Source of the DNA: Spirodela intermedia
Lineage: Eukaryota > Streptophyta > Magnoliopsida > Alismatales > Araceae
Direction: 5' to 3'
NCBI GenBank assembly: GCA_902729315.2
Contig: LR746277.1
Span: 5,001-69,000, forward strand
Length of the DNA stretch: 64,000 bases
The notes beneath the pieces are model-generated. The model worked only from the letters and a program-made list of their open reading frames with translations. It was not told the origin of the DNA and searched no databases. A program made the position numbers and the translations under genes. Shown in pieces: positions 10,897 to 22,350 of the stretch (position 1 is its first letter; the number at the start of each line of letters is the position of its first letter).

Positions 10897-13800
10897 TTCG
10901 ACGACCCACTTCATTGGTCTCTAGACTTCGCGAGAAGATCTAGAGATTGCCCACGTCATCTTTGTCCAAGGAGAGCCTTCGAGGCCGTGGACACTGCACG
11001 ACGACCCTCCCGAACGCTCAGGATTCCGGTGCATCGCCGACGCGTCGCCGTCGCGACGCCGGAACTCTGTTTTCCTGCTTTATCTAGAGATTGCCCACGT
11101 CATCTTTGTCCAAGGAGAGCCTTCGAGGCTGTGGACACTACACGACGATCCTCCCGAACGCTCAGGATTCCGGTGCATCGCCGACGCATCGCCGTCGCGA
11201 CGCCAGAACTCTGTTTTCCTGCTTTCAATTTAATTTACGCTTCATTTAGTGATACTTTGTTGATTTTTATTTACCAAACTAGACTTCGTTCAACTACGAT
11301 TCTTCCGGCTTTTACAGATCTTAATTTGATTAATTGAGTCGTCTATAATCGCCTACGTAAGAATTGCCGGGCGGAACTCTGTTTCCGCCTGATTCGCGTT
11401 CGCCGGGCGCTGACGTCATCCTGACGTCCGCACCCTTATTTCCTCTTTTTTTTTGTGAATTTTAAATATATTTCCTTTTTATTTCCTAGTATAAAATTCG
11501 TAAGAAAATCGTACTCATTGAGAAAAATTCTGAATAATTACCAGATATTATATTACATCCCTATGATCGACCTGGAAAATTACCACTATTTTTGGGATTT
11601 GTATTGAATTATAATTGATATATTTATTTTGAAATACTTCTAAATATCCGAAAATTCGTATTTTCTAGTTTTATAAATTTTATATTTGCGTGATTAATAT
11701 ACAATTCGACGACCCACTTCATTGGTCTCTAGACTTTGTGAGAAGATCTAGAGATTGCCCACGTCGTCTTTGTCCAAGGAGAGCCTTCGAGGCCGTGGAC
11801 ACTGCACGACGACCCTCCCGAACGCTCAGGATTCCGGTGCATCGCCGACGCGTCGCCGTCGCGACGCCGGAACTCTGTTTTCCTACTTTATCTAGAGATT
11901 GCCCACGTCGTCTTTGTCCAAGGAGAGCCTTCGAGGCCGTGGACACTGCACGACGATCCTCCCGAACGCTCAGGATTCCGGTGCATCGCCGACGCATCGC
12001 CGACGCATCGCCGTCGCGACGCCGGAACTCTGTTTTCCTGCTTTCAATTTAATTTACGCTTCATTTAGTGATACTTTGTTGATTTTTATTTACCAAACTA
12101 TACTTCGTTCAATTACGATTCTTCCGGCTTTTACAGATCTTAATTTGATTAATTGAGTCGTCTGTAATCGCCTACGTAAGAATCGCCGGGCGGAACTCTG
12201 TTTCCGCCTGATTCGCGTTCGCCGGGCGCTGACGTCATCCTGACGTCCGCACCCTTATTTCCTCTTTTTTTTGTGAATTTTAAATATATTTCCTTTTTAT
12301 TTCCTAGTATAAAATTCGTAAGAAAATCGTACTCATTGAGAAAAATTCTGAATAATTACCAGATATTATATTACATCCCTGTGATCGACCTGGAAAATTA
12401 CCACTATTTTTGGGATTTGTATTGAATTATAATTGATATATTTATTTTGAAATACTTCTAAATATCTGAAAATTCGTATTTTCTAGTTTTATAAATTTTA
12501 TATTTGCGTGATTTAATATACAATTCGACGACCCACTTCATTGGTCTCTAGACTTTGCGAGAAGATCTAGAGATTGCCCACGTCGTCTTTGTCCAAGGAG
12601 AGCCTTCGAGGCCGTGGACACTGCACGACGACCCTCCCGAACGCTCAGGATTCCGGTGCATCGCCGACGCGTCGCCGTCGCGACGCCGGAACTTTGTTTT
12701 CCTACTTTATCTAGAGATTGCCCACGTCGTCTTTGTCCAAGGAGAGCCTTCGAGGCCGTGGACACTGCACGACGATCCTCCCGAACGCTCAGGATTCCGG
12801 TGCATCACCGACGCATCACCGTCGCGATGCCGGAACTCTGTTTTCCTGCTTTCAATTTAATTTACGCTTAATTTAGTGATACTTTGTTGATTTTTATTTA
12901 CCAAACTAGACTTCGTTCAACTACGATTCTTCCGGCTTTTACAGATCTTAATTTGATTAATTGAGTCGTCTGTAATCTCCTACGTAAGAATCGCCGGGCG
13001 GAACTCTGTTTCCGCCTGATTCGCGTTCGCCGGGCGCTGACATCATCCTGACGTCCGCACCCTTATTTCCTCTTTTTTTTTGTGAATTTTAAATATATTT
13101 CCTTTTTATTTCCTAGTATAAAATTCGTAAGAAAATCGTACTCATTGAGAAAAATTCTGAATAATTACCAGATATTATATTACATCCCTGTGATCGACCT
13201 GGAAAATTACCACTATTTTTGGGATTTGTATTGAATTATATTGATATATTTATTTTGAAATACTTCTAAATATCTGAAAATTCGTATTTTCTAGTTTTAT
13301 AAATTTTATATTTGCGTGATTTAATATTAATACAGTTCGATGACCACTTCATTGGTCTCTAGACTTTGCGAGATCTAGAGTTGCTTACGTCGTCTTTGTC
13401 AGGAGAGTATGGGGCGTGGACCTGCCGCGATGACCTCGAGGCCTTCGGGATTCCGTTTTCATGGGCGTGCGTCAGCGACCTCTTCGGGGCTCTGTTTTCC
13501 TACTTTATCTAGAGATTGCCCATGTCGTCTTTGTCCAAGGAGAGCCTTCGAGGCCGTGGACACTGCACGACGATCCTCCCGAACGCTCAGGATTCCGGTG
13601 CATCACCGACGCATCACCGTCGCGATGCCGGAACTCTGTTTTCCTGCTTTCAATTTAATTTACGCTTCATTTAGTGATACTTTGTTGATTTTTATTTACC
13701 AAACTAGACTTCGTTCAACTACGATTCTTCCGGCTTTTACAGATCTTAATTTGATTAATTGAGTCGTCTGTAATCTCCTACGTAAGAATCGCCGGGCGGA

Positions 13801-14956
13801 ACTCTGTTTCCGCCTGATTCGCGTTCGCCGGGCGCTGACATCATCCTGACGTCCGCACCCTTATTATTTCCTCTTTTTTTTTGTGAATTTTAAATATATT
13901 TCCTTTTTATTTCCTAGTATAAAATTCGTAAGAAAATCGTACTCATTGAGAAAAATTCTGAATAATTACCAGATATTATATTACATCCCTGTGATCGACC
14001 TGGAAAATTACCACTATTTTTGGGATTTGTATTGAATTATAATTGATATATTTATTTTGAAATACTTCTAAATATCTGAAAATTCGTATTTTCTAGTTTT
14101 ATAAATTTTATATTTGCGTGATTTAATATACAATTCGACGACCCACTTCATTGGTCTCTAGACTTTGCGAGAAGATCTAGAGATTGCCCACGTCGTCTTT
14201 GTCCAAGGAGAGCCTTCGAGGCCGTGGACACTGCACGACGACCCTCCCGAACGCTCAGGATTCCGGTGCATCGCCGACGCGTCGCCGTCGCGACGCCGGA
14301 ACTCTGTTTTCCTACTTTATCTAGAGATTGCCCATGTCGTCTTTGTCCAAGGAGAGCCTTCGAGGCCGTGGACACTGCACGACGATCCTCCCGAACGCTC
14401 AGGATTCCGGTGCATCGCCGACGCATCGCCGTCGCGATGCCGGAACTCTGTTTTCCTGCTTTCAATTTAATTTACGCTTCATTTAGTGATACTTTGTTGA
14501 TTTTTATTTACCAAACTAGACTTCGTTCAACTACGATTCTTCCGGCTTTTACAGATCTTAATTTGATTAATTGAGTCGTCTGTAATCTCCTACGTAAGAA
14601 TCGCCGGGCGGAACTCTGTTTCCGCCTGATTCGCGTTCGCCGGGCGCTGACGTCATCCTGACGTCCGCACCCTTATTTCCTCTTTTTTTGTGAATTTTAA
14701 ATATATTTCCTTTTTATTTCCTAGTATAAAATTCGTAAGAAAATCGTACTCATTGAGAAAAATTCTGAATAATTACCAGATATTATATTACATCCCTGTG
14801 ATCGACTTGGAAAATTACCACTATTTTTGGGATTTGTATTGAATTATAATTGATATATTTATTTTGAAATACTTCTAAATATCCGAAAATTCGTATTTTC
14901 TAGTTTTATAAATTTTATATTTGCGTGATTTAATATACAACGACTGAGTCACGTCA
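10897..14956 (+). repeat. Five-unit tandem array (about 800-825 bp units) inside LTR A1
   Basis: Units start at 10897, 11704, 12523, 13335 and 14133, each with '(a/g)ttcgacgacccacttcattgg', and run to the AT-rich LTR end '...gtgatttaatatacaa'. Lengths are about 807, 819, 812, 798 and 824 bp. Only the last unit continues into the true LTR terminus. Units 1, 2, 3 and 5 are very similar. Each unit opens with two copies of a 144-bp GC-rich subrepeat (for example 10939-11082 and 11083-11226), which is single in A3. The ORFs here are by-products of the GC-rich subrepeat. Confidence 0.93.
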
Positions 14957-17522
14957 ACGACAGAAGATATATTATCTCCAATATCCTACATCCAATGGCT
15001 GCGTGAGGGTGTTAGAAGTACATGTTTCTTTCATGCCTCAATCACACATCGATCTTGATCTGATTATACATCTCTACTAAAGGTATATGATCACGACATA
15101 TCTCATATACAAGAAGTAAGAATTACTACTTTCGTATCCTCCTTTCCTCTTAGTCAATTGAAATTTCAGAAGATACCCTCTCATTTATTACATCTTTAGT
15201 CACCCACTAGGAGATAGAGGACATAATGACCATACTTACTAGAGAAGTGATCTGAGATGTAGTCTTCTCAATGAGTAGAAATCGAACACTTGGACTCGAT
15301 GATTTCCCAACTAGCTTTTATACATTATGTTGGGACATTGTTAGCATAGATATAATACATGCCATCAAGGAATTCTTCCATCGCAAAGTCTTCTCATGGA
15401 GTTGAAAAGCCATCTTTATTACCCTTATACCAAAGGTGGTCAACATAACTTTTTTAAAAAACTTTTGGCCTATCAATCTTCTTAATGTATGTTATAAGTT
15501 TGTATCTAAGATCATTACAACACGACTAAGAGATTTCTTTGATCGGCTCATATCTCAAGAGTAATGTAGATTTGTCAAGGGACAACACATTCACAATAAT
15601 ATCATGCTAGTTCACAAACTAACATTGTCCCTTGATCAAGACATTTGTGGTTCTAACATTATCATCAAATTAGACATGGAAAAGGCTTTTGATAGAATCA
15701 AGTAGAAATTTCTCACTAAAGTACTTTGATGCTTTGGATTCACTAATGAGCTCATTAACTTAGTTGATATATGCATCAAAGAGAATCACTTCTCCCTACT
15801 AGTGAATGACACTTTCACCCTTTTCTTCACGGCCACACGAGGTTTATGACAAGGTGATCTATTATCACCCACTCTCTTCATATTAGTTGAAGAAGTCCTT
15901 AGTAAAACCCTCTCTCGAGCAGTATCACATAGACTTATTCAACTATATCATTTGAAGAAGGGTTGACCGATCATATTGCATTCTTTGTTTCTTGATTATG
16001 CTATACTCTTCTTTAATAGATATGAGGCATCTATTAAGAGACTCATAACTATCATCTCAAGCTACGAGCAAGCCACAGGTCAACTCATTAATGTCTCAAA
16101 GAGTAGTTTTATGATGGCATCTTCTACCAACATTAGCATCATATAACGTATAAAAGATATAACAAGATTCTCACGTGGACATTTACCTTTTGATTATCTT
16201 GGATGCCCTATCTTCTTTGGATGCACTCAGATTCATTGTTTTGATGCCTTTCTATGCAAGCTAAAGAAGAAACTTGCTAAATGAAAACTTCAGCTTCTAT
16301 TTCCAAGAGGTCGCATCCAATTAATATGCCATGTCCTCACAAGTATGCCATTACATCTACTAGTAGTACATGAGATACTAAATACCATCCTACAATCTAT
16401 GAGGTGAATATATAACTCTTTTTTATAAGATGGTCAACTCAACAGGCATCATCGCCAATGATAAATTTCTTAGGAGAAAGCATGCTGATTGACGGAAGAG
16501 GGTGGACTAGGGATTAGACGTCCTAAAGACATACTTGACATGCTTCAGAAGAAACTCGTATGACAGATGAAGATGATGAGATCAATCTTAGGGACTTTTG
16601 TGTCTACCAAATGTGGTGAGTGGGTTAACCAACTAGCAGACATAAAAGGAGGGAAGAGGTGGGCAGATTGGTAGAGGCATTGGCTTCAGATAAAGCTTTT
16701 AATTTGATGGTGTGTGGGACAAGGCACTATCAGTGCCTAGTATGACACTTGGCTTGCAGATACCCCTTGGGCCTCCTTCACCTCCTTCATGCTATCTTGG
16801 CCTCGACTCATGGTCACCCAACTTCTTGAGGGGGATACTAAACTGCTCATCGAGTGGCATGGACTCCCCCTAGATTTATTACTAGAGATCTCATTGATAG
16901 AGCTGAGCCCTAGGGATGATGAGGCCATTTGGACTCTCACCCCTGATGGGAGTTTCTCTTGTAGTTCTTCTTGGAACTACTTTAGAAACCGTTCCCTAAA
17001 ACAAGTTTTAGGAAATCTTATTTGGCATTATACTATCATACCTCAAGTCTCTTTCTTCGTGTGGAAACTAATGCATTGAGGACTCCCTACTGATGATTGT
17101 ATGACCATCACTAGATACCACATATGTTCTACATGTCATTATTGTCACACCACTCTAAGGAATGAAACTATGAATCACTTATTTTCCATAGTGTCATTGC
17201 TATAGAATATTAGAACCAATTCTTAAGGAATTAGTCACCTACATTTCATCCTTCTTCATCTCTCACCCCCTTAGAGATCTTCAAGAAAGTTTTTGATTCA
17301 CCGTAGAGCTCTAGGGGTAAGCTCTACCTACGTATTTCCATAGTGTATATGTTATGGACGATATGAAAGAGGTGAAATCTCTCTTATTTTGCAGGTCAGT
17401 CAATGCGTGCCCTAGAGATTATGAGGCACATCACACAATGGCTGTAGAGTGCCCATCCTTTAGTGTCACCTACCATGACACGTTTGGCCTCTATTTGTGA
17501 GGCACTCAAGACTTAAAGAATT
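14957..17522 (+). pseudogene. LINE-2 right part: reverse transcriptase region, decayed
   Basis: This continues LINE-2 after the A1 insertion. RT motifs are still readable: 'RTLGLDDFPTSFYT' (about 15285-15325), 'ITLIPKVV' (about 15417-15440), 'IIIKLDMEKAFDRIK' with the first catalytic Asp (about 15660-15705), and 'SYEQATGQLINVSKSSF' (about 16055-16110). The second catalytic motif, expected as FADD, reads LDYA near 16000. Stops are frequent. Downstream, 16790-17080 is open and keeps the zf-RVT-like 'WTLTPDGSFSCSSSWNYF...VSFFVWKL' of plant LINE ORF2. The copy is cut at 17522 by LTR B1. Confidence 0.85.
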
Positions 17523-20500
17523 TGATGCAAGACGGGGCGAGAACCCTTGTACTTGATCAATGAAACTCAAGACCTAAGATGGGGCAATCGGAAGAAGATT
17601 CGATAAGAATGTATGAGCACTAAACTCTAGGTATGACAACTAATGTCTTTATTATCATGAGTTAATAATTAGTAAATAATACAGTTTTAGCCTTAACTCA
17701 TGATAAATAGACTTATATTTGTGTTAAAGTATGATTTGTGGTTTTCAGTTGATTAACGTGAATTTTTGGGTAACTATGTGATTTTATACGATTTTTACAA
17801 TCTTACTTTTGAGATAAATGAAGAACAAGAAATAAAAATATTATAAAATGGGGGGACCCACAGACTAGTCGAGCCCGCAAGTGGGTCGGAAGCACAGTCA
17901 GGGAGTAGTCACGAGCAGGGGCTCGAGCGGCTTGGCTTGCACTAATAAGGGCACGTGTGCGCCACTCCCCTTCCACGTCACTAGTGGCCAGCCGGCTGTG
18001 GGGCAAGGAGTGGTCGTACACGTGAGAGTAGTGACTTTGCTTATAAAGCTAACATTACTATATATTCGCTCAAAAAATCAGCGCACAACTGATGTGGGAC
18101 TAAACTCGTCACACCTTCCTCAGAGGTGGGCGACCGGCGAGGGTTCAAATCCTTCTAGAGTCAAAATTCATATATTTTTATCTGATTATCGCGACTTTCT
18201 TGCAGATCGCTGGTGAAGGATTAAGCAATGAGAATCGCTAGATCATCGGCAAAAATCTTGTCAACGTGATTCGCAGAGCATTGCTACTAAAATTACTGAA
18301 CGATTTGTGATAAAAGGATCGCAATCCATCGAGTAAATCATCTTTGATTGATTGACAAATAAGTCGTCATCGAGAAGAGGACGATCCATCGGGAGATGAG
18401 TCACCACCTCTTGAGAGCGTACCAGATGCGATGAAGAGCCTCCTCTTGCTGCGCGGACCTAAGGATGAAGCTCCTTGACATGCTTTCAATTTACTTTACG
18501 CTTCATTTAGTGATAATTTTTGTGTTTTTAAGTTACCAAAATATACTTTGTTCAATTATGATTCTTCTCGCTTTTACAAATATTAATTTGATTAATTAAA
18601 TCATTTGTAATCACTTATGTAAGAATCACTAAGCAGAACTCTGTTTCCACCCGATTTGCATCTACTAGGCGCTAACGTCATCTCGACGTCCGCACCCTTA
18701 TTTCCCTTTTTTCGTGAATTTTAAATATATTTCCTTTTTATTTCTTAGTATAAAATTTATAGAAAATCGTATTCATTGAAAAAAATTCTGAATAATTACC
18801 AGATATTATATTACATCCTTGTGATTGACCTAGAAAATTACTATTATTTTTGGAAGTTTTATTGAATTATAATTGATATATTTATTTAGAAATACTTCTA
18901 AATATCTGAAAATTCATATTTTCTAGTTTTATAAATTTTATATTTGTGTGATTTAATATACAACAACTGAGTCACGTCAACAACCTAACCTAAGTACAGG
19001 CAGACATACCAATATGCACTATCAACTTAGGACGACCCGAGGAAACACTCAACAATGGTAAGTGTGAGGCCCTCTCGGTCCACGTCTGGACAGATGGTGG
19101 AACGGTCATCATGAGGTAGTCTAAGGTGTAGCGTCGAAAGTCACGATCCGATAACCATCCTATCCTATCTACATTCTCCTGATGGCGGTGGAGACGAGTC
19201 GGGAAAACCTTTCGAAAGATAATTAAACTTAAGTAAGAAGGGGTATGGAGCTAACCTTCAGGGCTGCCTAGCCTGGCAGGTCGTGATGGAGTGAAGACTT
19301 GACATAGTAGAGATGTCCAGGGAAGGGCAATGCTCAGCGTCGACGGTCGTCTTGGTTGAGAAGTCGTAGTAGTCGTCATCGTAAGGCATGGCACGGTTGG
19401 CGTGGGTGTGGGCCTAATGGTGGGCTGAGGGCACACTAGCATGCATGGGCCTGCTGGTGGGCCGAAGGGCATGCTAGCAGGCGTGCACGGCAAGCCGTGC
19501 AGTGGCCTTAGGGCACGCAGGTGGTAGTGTCAGATGGGGGCGCGGGCTGCAAGAGCCGGCACATGGGGCGTCTGCAGCAGCAGTGCTTCGGCGGGAATGC
19601 CAAGCATCAATGGCACTTCGGCAGGAATGTCAAGCATTAGCAGAGCTTTGGTGAGAATGCCAAGCATCAATGACGCTTCAGCAGGAATGCTGAGTGTCAG
19701 CGGCGCTTTGGCAGGAATGCCGAGCGTTAGCGGCACTTCGGCGGGAATGCTGAGCGTTGGCAGTTGGGTGGAAACCCAACTGTCGCCGGAAGGATCGGCC
19801 TTCTCTTGCAGCACTGGGAAGCGGAGCAGTGGAAGGAGGCAATCCATCCGACAATACCAGGGAGGGTTGAGCCTTCTTGGTCTAGGCAGCACTAGAAATG
19901 GCGTGATGGTGGCAGATCATCAGGAAACTCCGGCAGGTGCTTGTGAGGAGTTTGGACTGAATCTGGCTTGTCAGCACGTTAGCAGGGTTTCTCCCAACGT
20001 CGGCGGCAGGTAGGCATTCATCAGCGAACATCCAGCGACTGGGCAAAGTGACGGATGGTGGCTCCGGCGAGTTTATGGTGGAGTTCTGGAGGAAGAGGTG
20101 GTAGTTGAATCAGGAGTCGAGAGACTCCGGCAGAGTGTTCGATGATGGCTTGTAGGGAGGCGACGCGAGCCCCTTTGTCACGAAAGCATGACAGGGTTCC
20201 AGCAGAGGCGGCGGTGGCTGCAGCAGCGACTGCAGCTGTTTTGTTTGGAGATGGTGGCAAACTCCATGGCGGCAATGAGATGGCCAGCAGCGGCAGTGGT
20301 CTTAGGCAGCGGTGGGACTTCTCAGGCAGCAGCACCATGATAACAAAGTCCTCAGGGTATGATTGGCCTTCCTCTCTCTCCTTCCTTCCCTATCTTAGGT
20401 CACGAAGAAGGTACTCACAAAACGATAATCTCTCATTAGAAATATGACCCTCTCTTGAGGGGGGGTCCTACCTCCCCTTATATATGGCCCACAAGTGGGC

Positions 20501-21014
20501 TAAGAGGAGGTGGGCCCACTTGAGGCCCTCAAGCTCATAAGCCACAAAAAGGCTACAAAAGGGGCTTATTGGGCCTCTTAAAGAGAGACCCAATAAGCTC
20601 CCCTAAAAGGAGAAAGAGGAAGGCCCTCTTACAGTGCTTAAGTGGGCCTCAAATGAAGACCCAAATAAGCCTTAAAAGAGGCCCAAAAGGAAAGAAGCAT
20701 AGGTCCCCCCCCTTAGGGTTTTATTGGATCTCTCTTTTGAGGTCCCCCCCCTAAAGAAACGGAGACACAAACAACAACACACACACATAAAATTGGGCCC
20801 CCTAACACAAATGCAAGGCCCAACAAGTCAATGTGAAAATACAAAGAGAGATAAAGGTAAGAGCTCGTTGTCGTCGCAGAGGTGGAATATTGTTGTCTTG
20901 AAGGGCTAGGCCATGTAGTGAAAGCTAGGCTCCTTCATCTTCGCACGTCGATCGGGCTGAACTTGAACTACCGTTGTCTCTTGAGCTGATGGAGATGGGT
21001 CCTTCTTGCCATCA
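17523..21014 (-). mobile_element. LTR B1: 3' LTR of a Ty3/gypsy element, interrupted by LTR A2
   Basis: The plus strand starts TGATGCAAGACGGGGCGAG and ends CTTCTTGCCATCA, matching in reverse the complete solo LTR B2 at 33470-35607. Without the A2 insertion its length is about 2.15 kb, against 2,138 bp for B2. It is followed at 21015 by minus-strand gypsy integrase, so on the minus strand this is the 3' LTR, with a short purine-rich stretch ('cctcgggaagat') just before it. It was inserted into LINE-2 after 'aagaatt'. The matching target duplication on the far side was not found, because the 5' end of the element is missing. Confidence 0.82.
17641..18979 (+). mobile_element. LTR A2: solo LTR of family A within LTR B1
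   Basis: The ends are TAATGTCTTTATTATCATGA (TG decayed to TA) and ACTGAGTCACGTCA. Flanks are ACAAC at 17636-17640 and 18980-18984, a perfect 5-bp target duplication. The copy is 1,339 bp; compared with A3 it lacks most of the GC-rich middle (sequence jumps from 'cttgacatgc' to 'tttcaattta' near 18482). Confidence 0.9.
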
Positions 21015-21220
21015 ATCTTCCCGAGGTTGAAAGAACTCGACTTTGATGAGTTGGCAAGTGGGGAAGGCAGGGACTCTAGTAGGTCTGGTCATAATTGCTC
21101 TAAGTCTACCTTTGAAATCCAAGCATCGTCCTCTGACAGGCGACCCTACCAATGTACTAGGAATCTCTATGAAACTCCATCCCTTGTAAAGTCAATTACC
21201 TTCCGAAGAATCTCCTCGAC

Positions 21221-22350
21221 TCACTTGTGCCAATCAGGTGGTAAAATGGTGGGAGTGGACTCTATGGCAAACTCTTTCTCAGAAAAGGGGCTAGTAGATG
21301 AGGGCTCGATGTCAGATGAAAGAGGTGGGGCTTGGTGCGATACCAGATCCACCACATTGAACCTGGAGCTAATCTCCCATGAAGGAGGGATGTTGACGAC
21401 ATAGGCGTTCTCGTCTATTCGAGAAAGAATACAAAATGGGCTGATGATATGAGTGGGAAGCTTCGTAGCAGAGCTAGGAGCGTAACGCTCGGGCCTCATC
21501 CTCACCATAACCTGGTCTCCCACCTAGAAGATCTGGGGTCGACGATGCATATCAGTAGCCTGCTTGTACAATCCATTCTGATTCTATATCCTATCATGGA
21601 TGTCCTGATGCAACTAACTAACATGCTAGGCGAATGTGACACCATCCTTGGAAACTCTAACATGAGGGTCTAGGGGTACTAGATCTATGGGCTTGTAGGG
21701 TGCTAAGTCATGTGTGATCTTGAAGGGGCACATGCCAGTGGTACGGTTGATCGAGGAGTTATAGGCAAACTCAGCACGTTGTATGATTAGATCCCAAGTG
21801 GTCAAGCTCTTGCCGACTAATGACCGAAGTAGATTCCCTAAGCTACAATTGATGACCTCAGTCTAGCTGTCAGTCTGTGGGTGGTAAGCAGTAGAGAACT
21901 TGAGCTTAGTCCCAAGTAATCTCCAAAGAGTCCTCCAAAAGTGGTTGGTAAACCGTATGTCATGGTCTGAGACTATGGATTTGGGTAGTCCATAAAGGCG
22001 CACAATCTCTCTAAAGTAGAGGCTAGCGACCTTGGAGGTGTCAGAGGTTTTCAAACATGGCACGAAGTGTGCCATCTTTGAAAACCTATCGATGACCACC
22101 ATGAAGGAGTCATGTCGTCATGTAGTGCGCGAGAGTCCTAAAATGAAGTCCATGCTGATGTCATCCCATGGGCAGGTTGGCACTAGAAGTGGCATGTAGA
22201 GTCCAACATTCTTCTTTACTTACTTGGTGAGTGTGCACACTCGACACTAAGCGACGATGTTTCCTACATTGCGCTTGAGAGTCGGCTAGTAGAACTGATA
22301 CTCAACCGCTGCGATGGTCTTATCACGATCGAAATGGCCAGATAGACCTC
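21221..22350 (-). pseudogene. Ty3/gypsy integrase: core and C-terminal domains (broken)
   Basis: Read on the minus strand: residues around 'SGHFDRDKTIAAVEYQFY' and 'CRVCT' (22350-22205) are the second half of the HHCC zinc finger. '[16 protein letters not shown]' to '[11 protein letters not shown]' (22102-21863) is the rve catalytic core, with D in VIDRFS and D in VSDHDIRF; the third catalytic residue (Glu, after HPQTDGQTE) falls at the stop following S. 'GDQVMVRMRPERYAPSS' and 'NAYVVNIPPSWEISSRFNVVDL' (21520-21290) form the C-terminal part. Integrase joins the element's DNA ends to the host chromosome. In-frame stops make this copy inactive. Confidence 0.88.

Larger units (their letters stand above)
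9959..14956 (+). mobile_element. LTR A1: solo LTR of family A, expanded to 5 kb by internal tandem duplication
   Basis: The element starts TGATAAGTCTTCATTATCAT and ends ACTGAGTCACGTCA, so it has TG...CA ends, and it is flanked by ACGAC on both sides. Six other copies share the same ends. No coding domain lies inside, so it is a solo LTR (assigned to an LTR because copy A4 has a purine tract next to it). Normal copies are 1.3-1.75 kb. This one is 4,998 bp because the part from about 10897 to the 3' end exists in five tandem units. A TATA box (10380-10385) and the motif CCGATGTGGGACTAAA (10410-10425) mark the likely U3/R promoter region. Confidence 0.88.

Noticed and set aside
10828-14574. Repeated ORFs of 65-170 codons on both strands
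   Set aside because: They recur because the GC-rich 144-bp subrepeat lacks stops; the reading changes frame between units and no product resembles a protein family.
10897-14956. Regular repeats as a CRISPR-like array
   Set aside because: Units are about 810 bp with no short repeat/unique spacer pattern, and the genome is a plant.
9959-14956. Interpretation as a Helitron or MITE
   Set aside because: TG...CA ends, 5-bp target duplications and the polypurine tract beside A4 fit an LTR, not a Helitron (no target duplication) or a TIR element.
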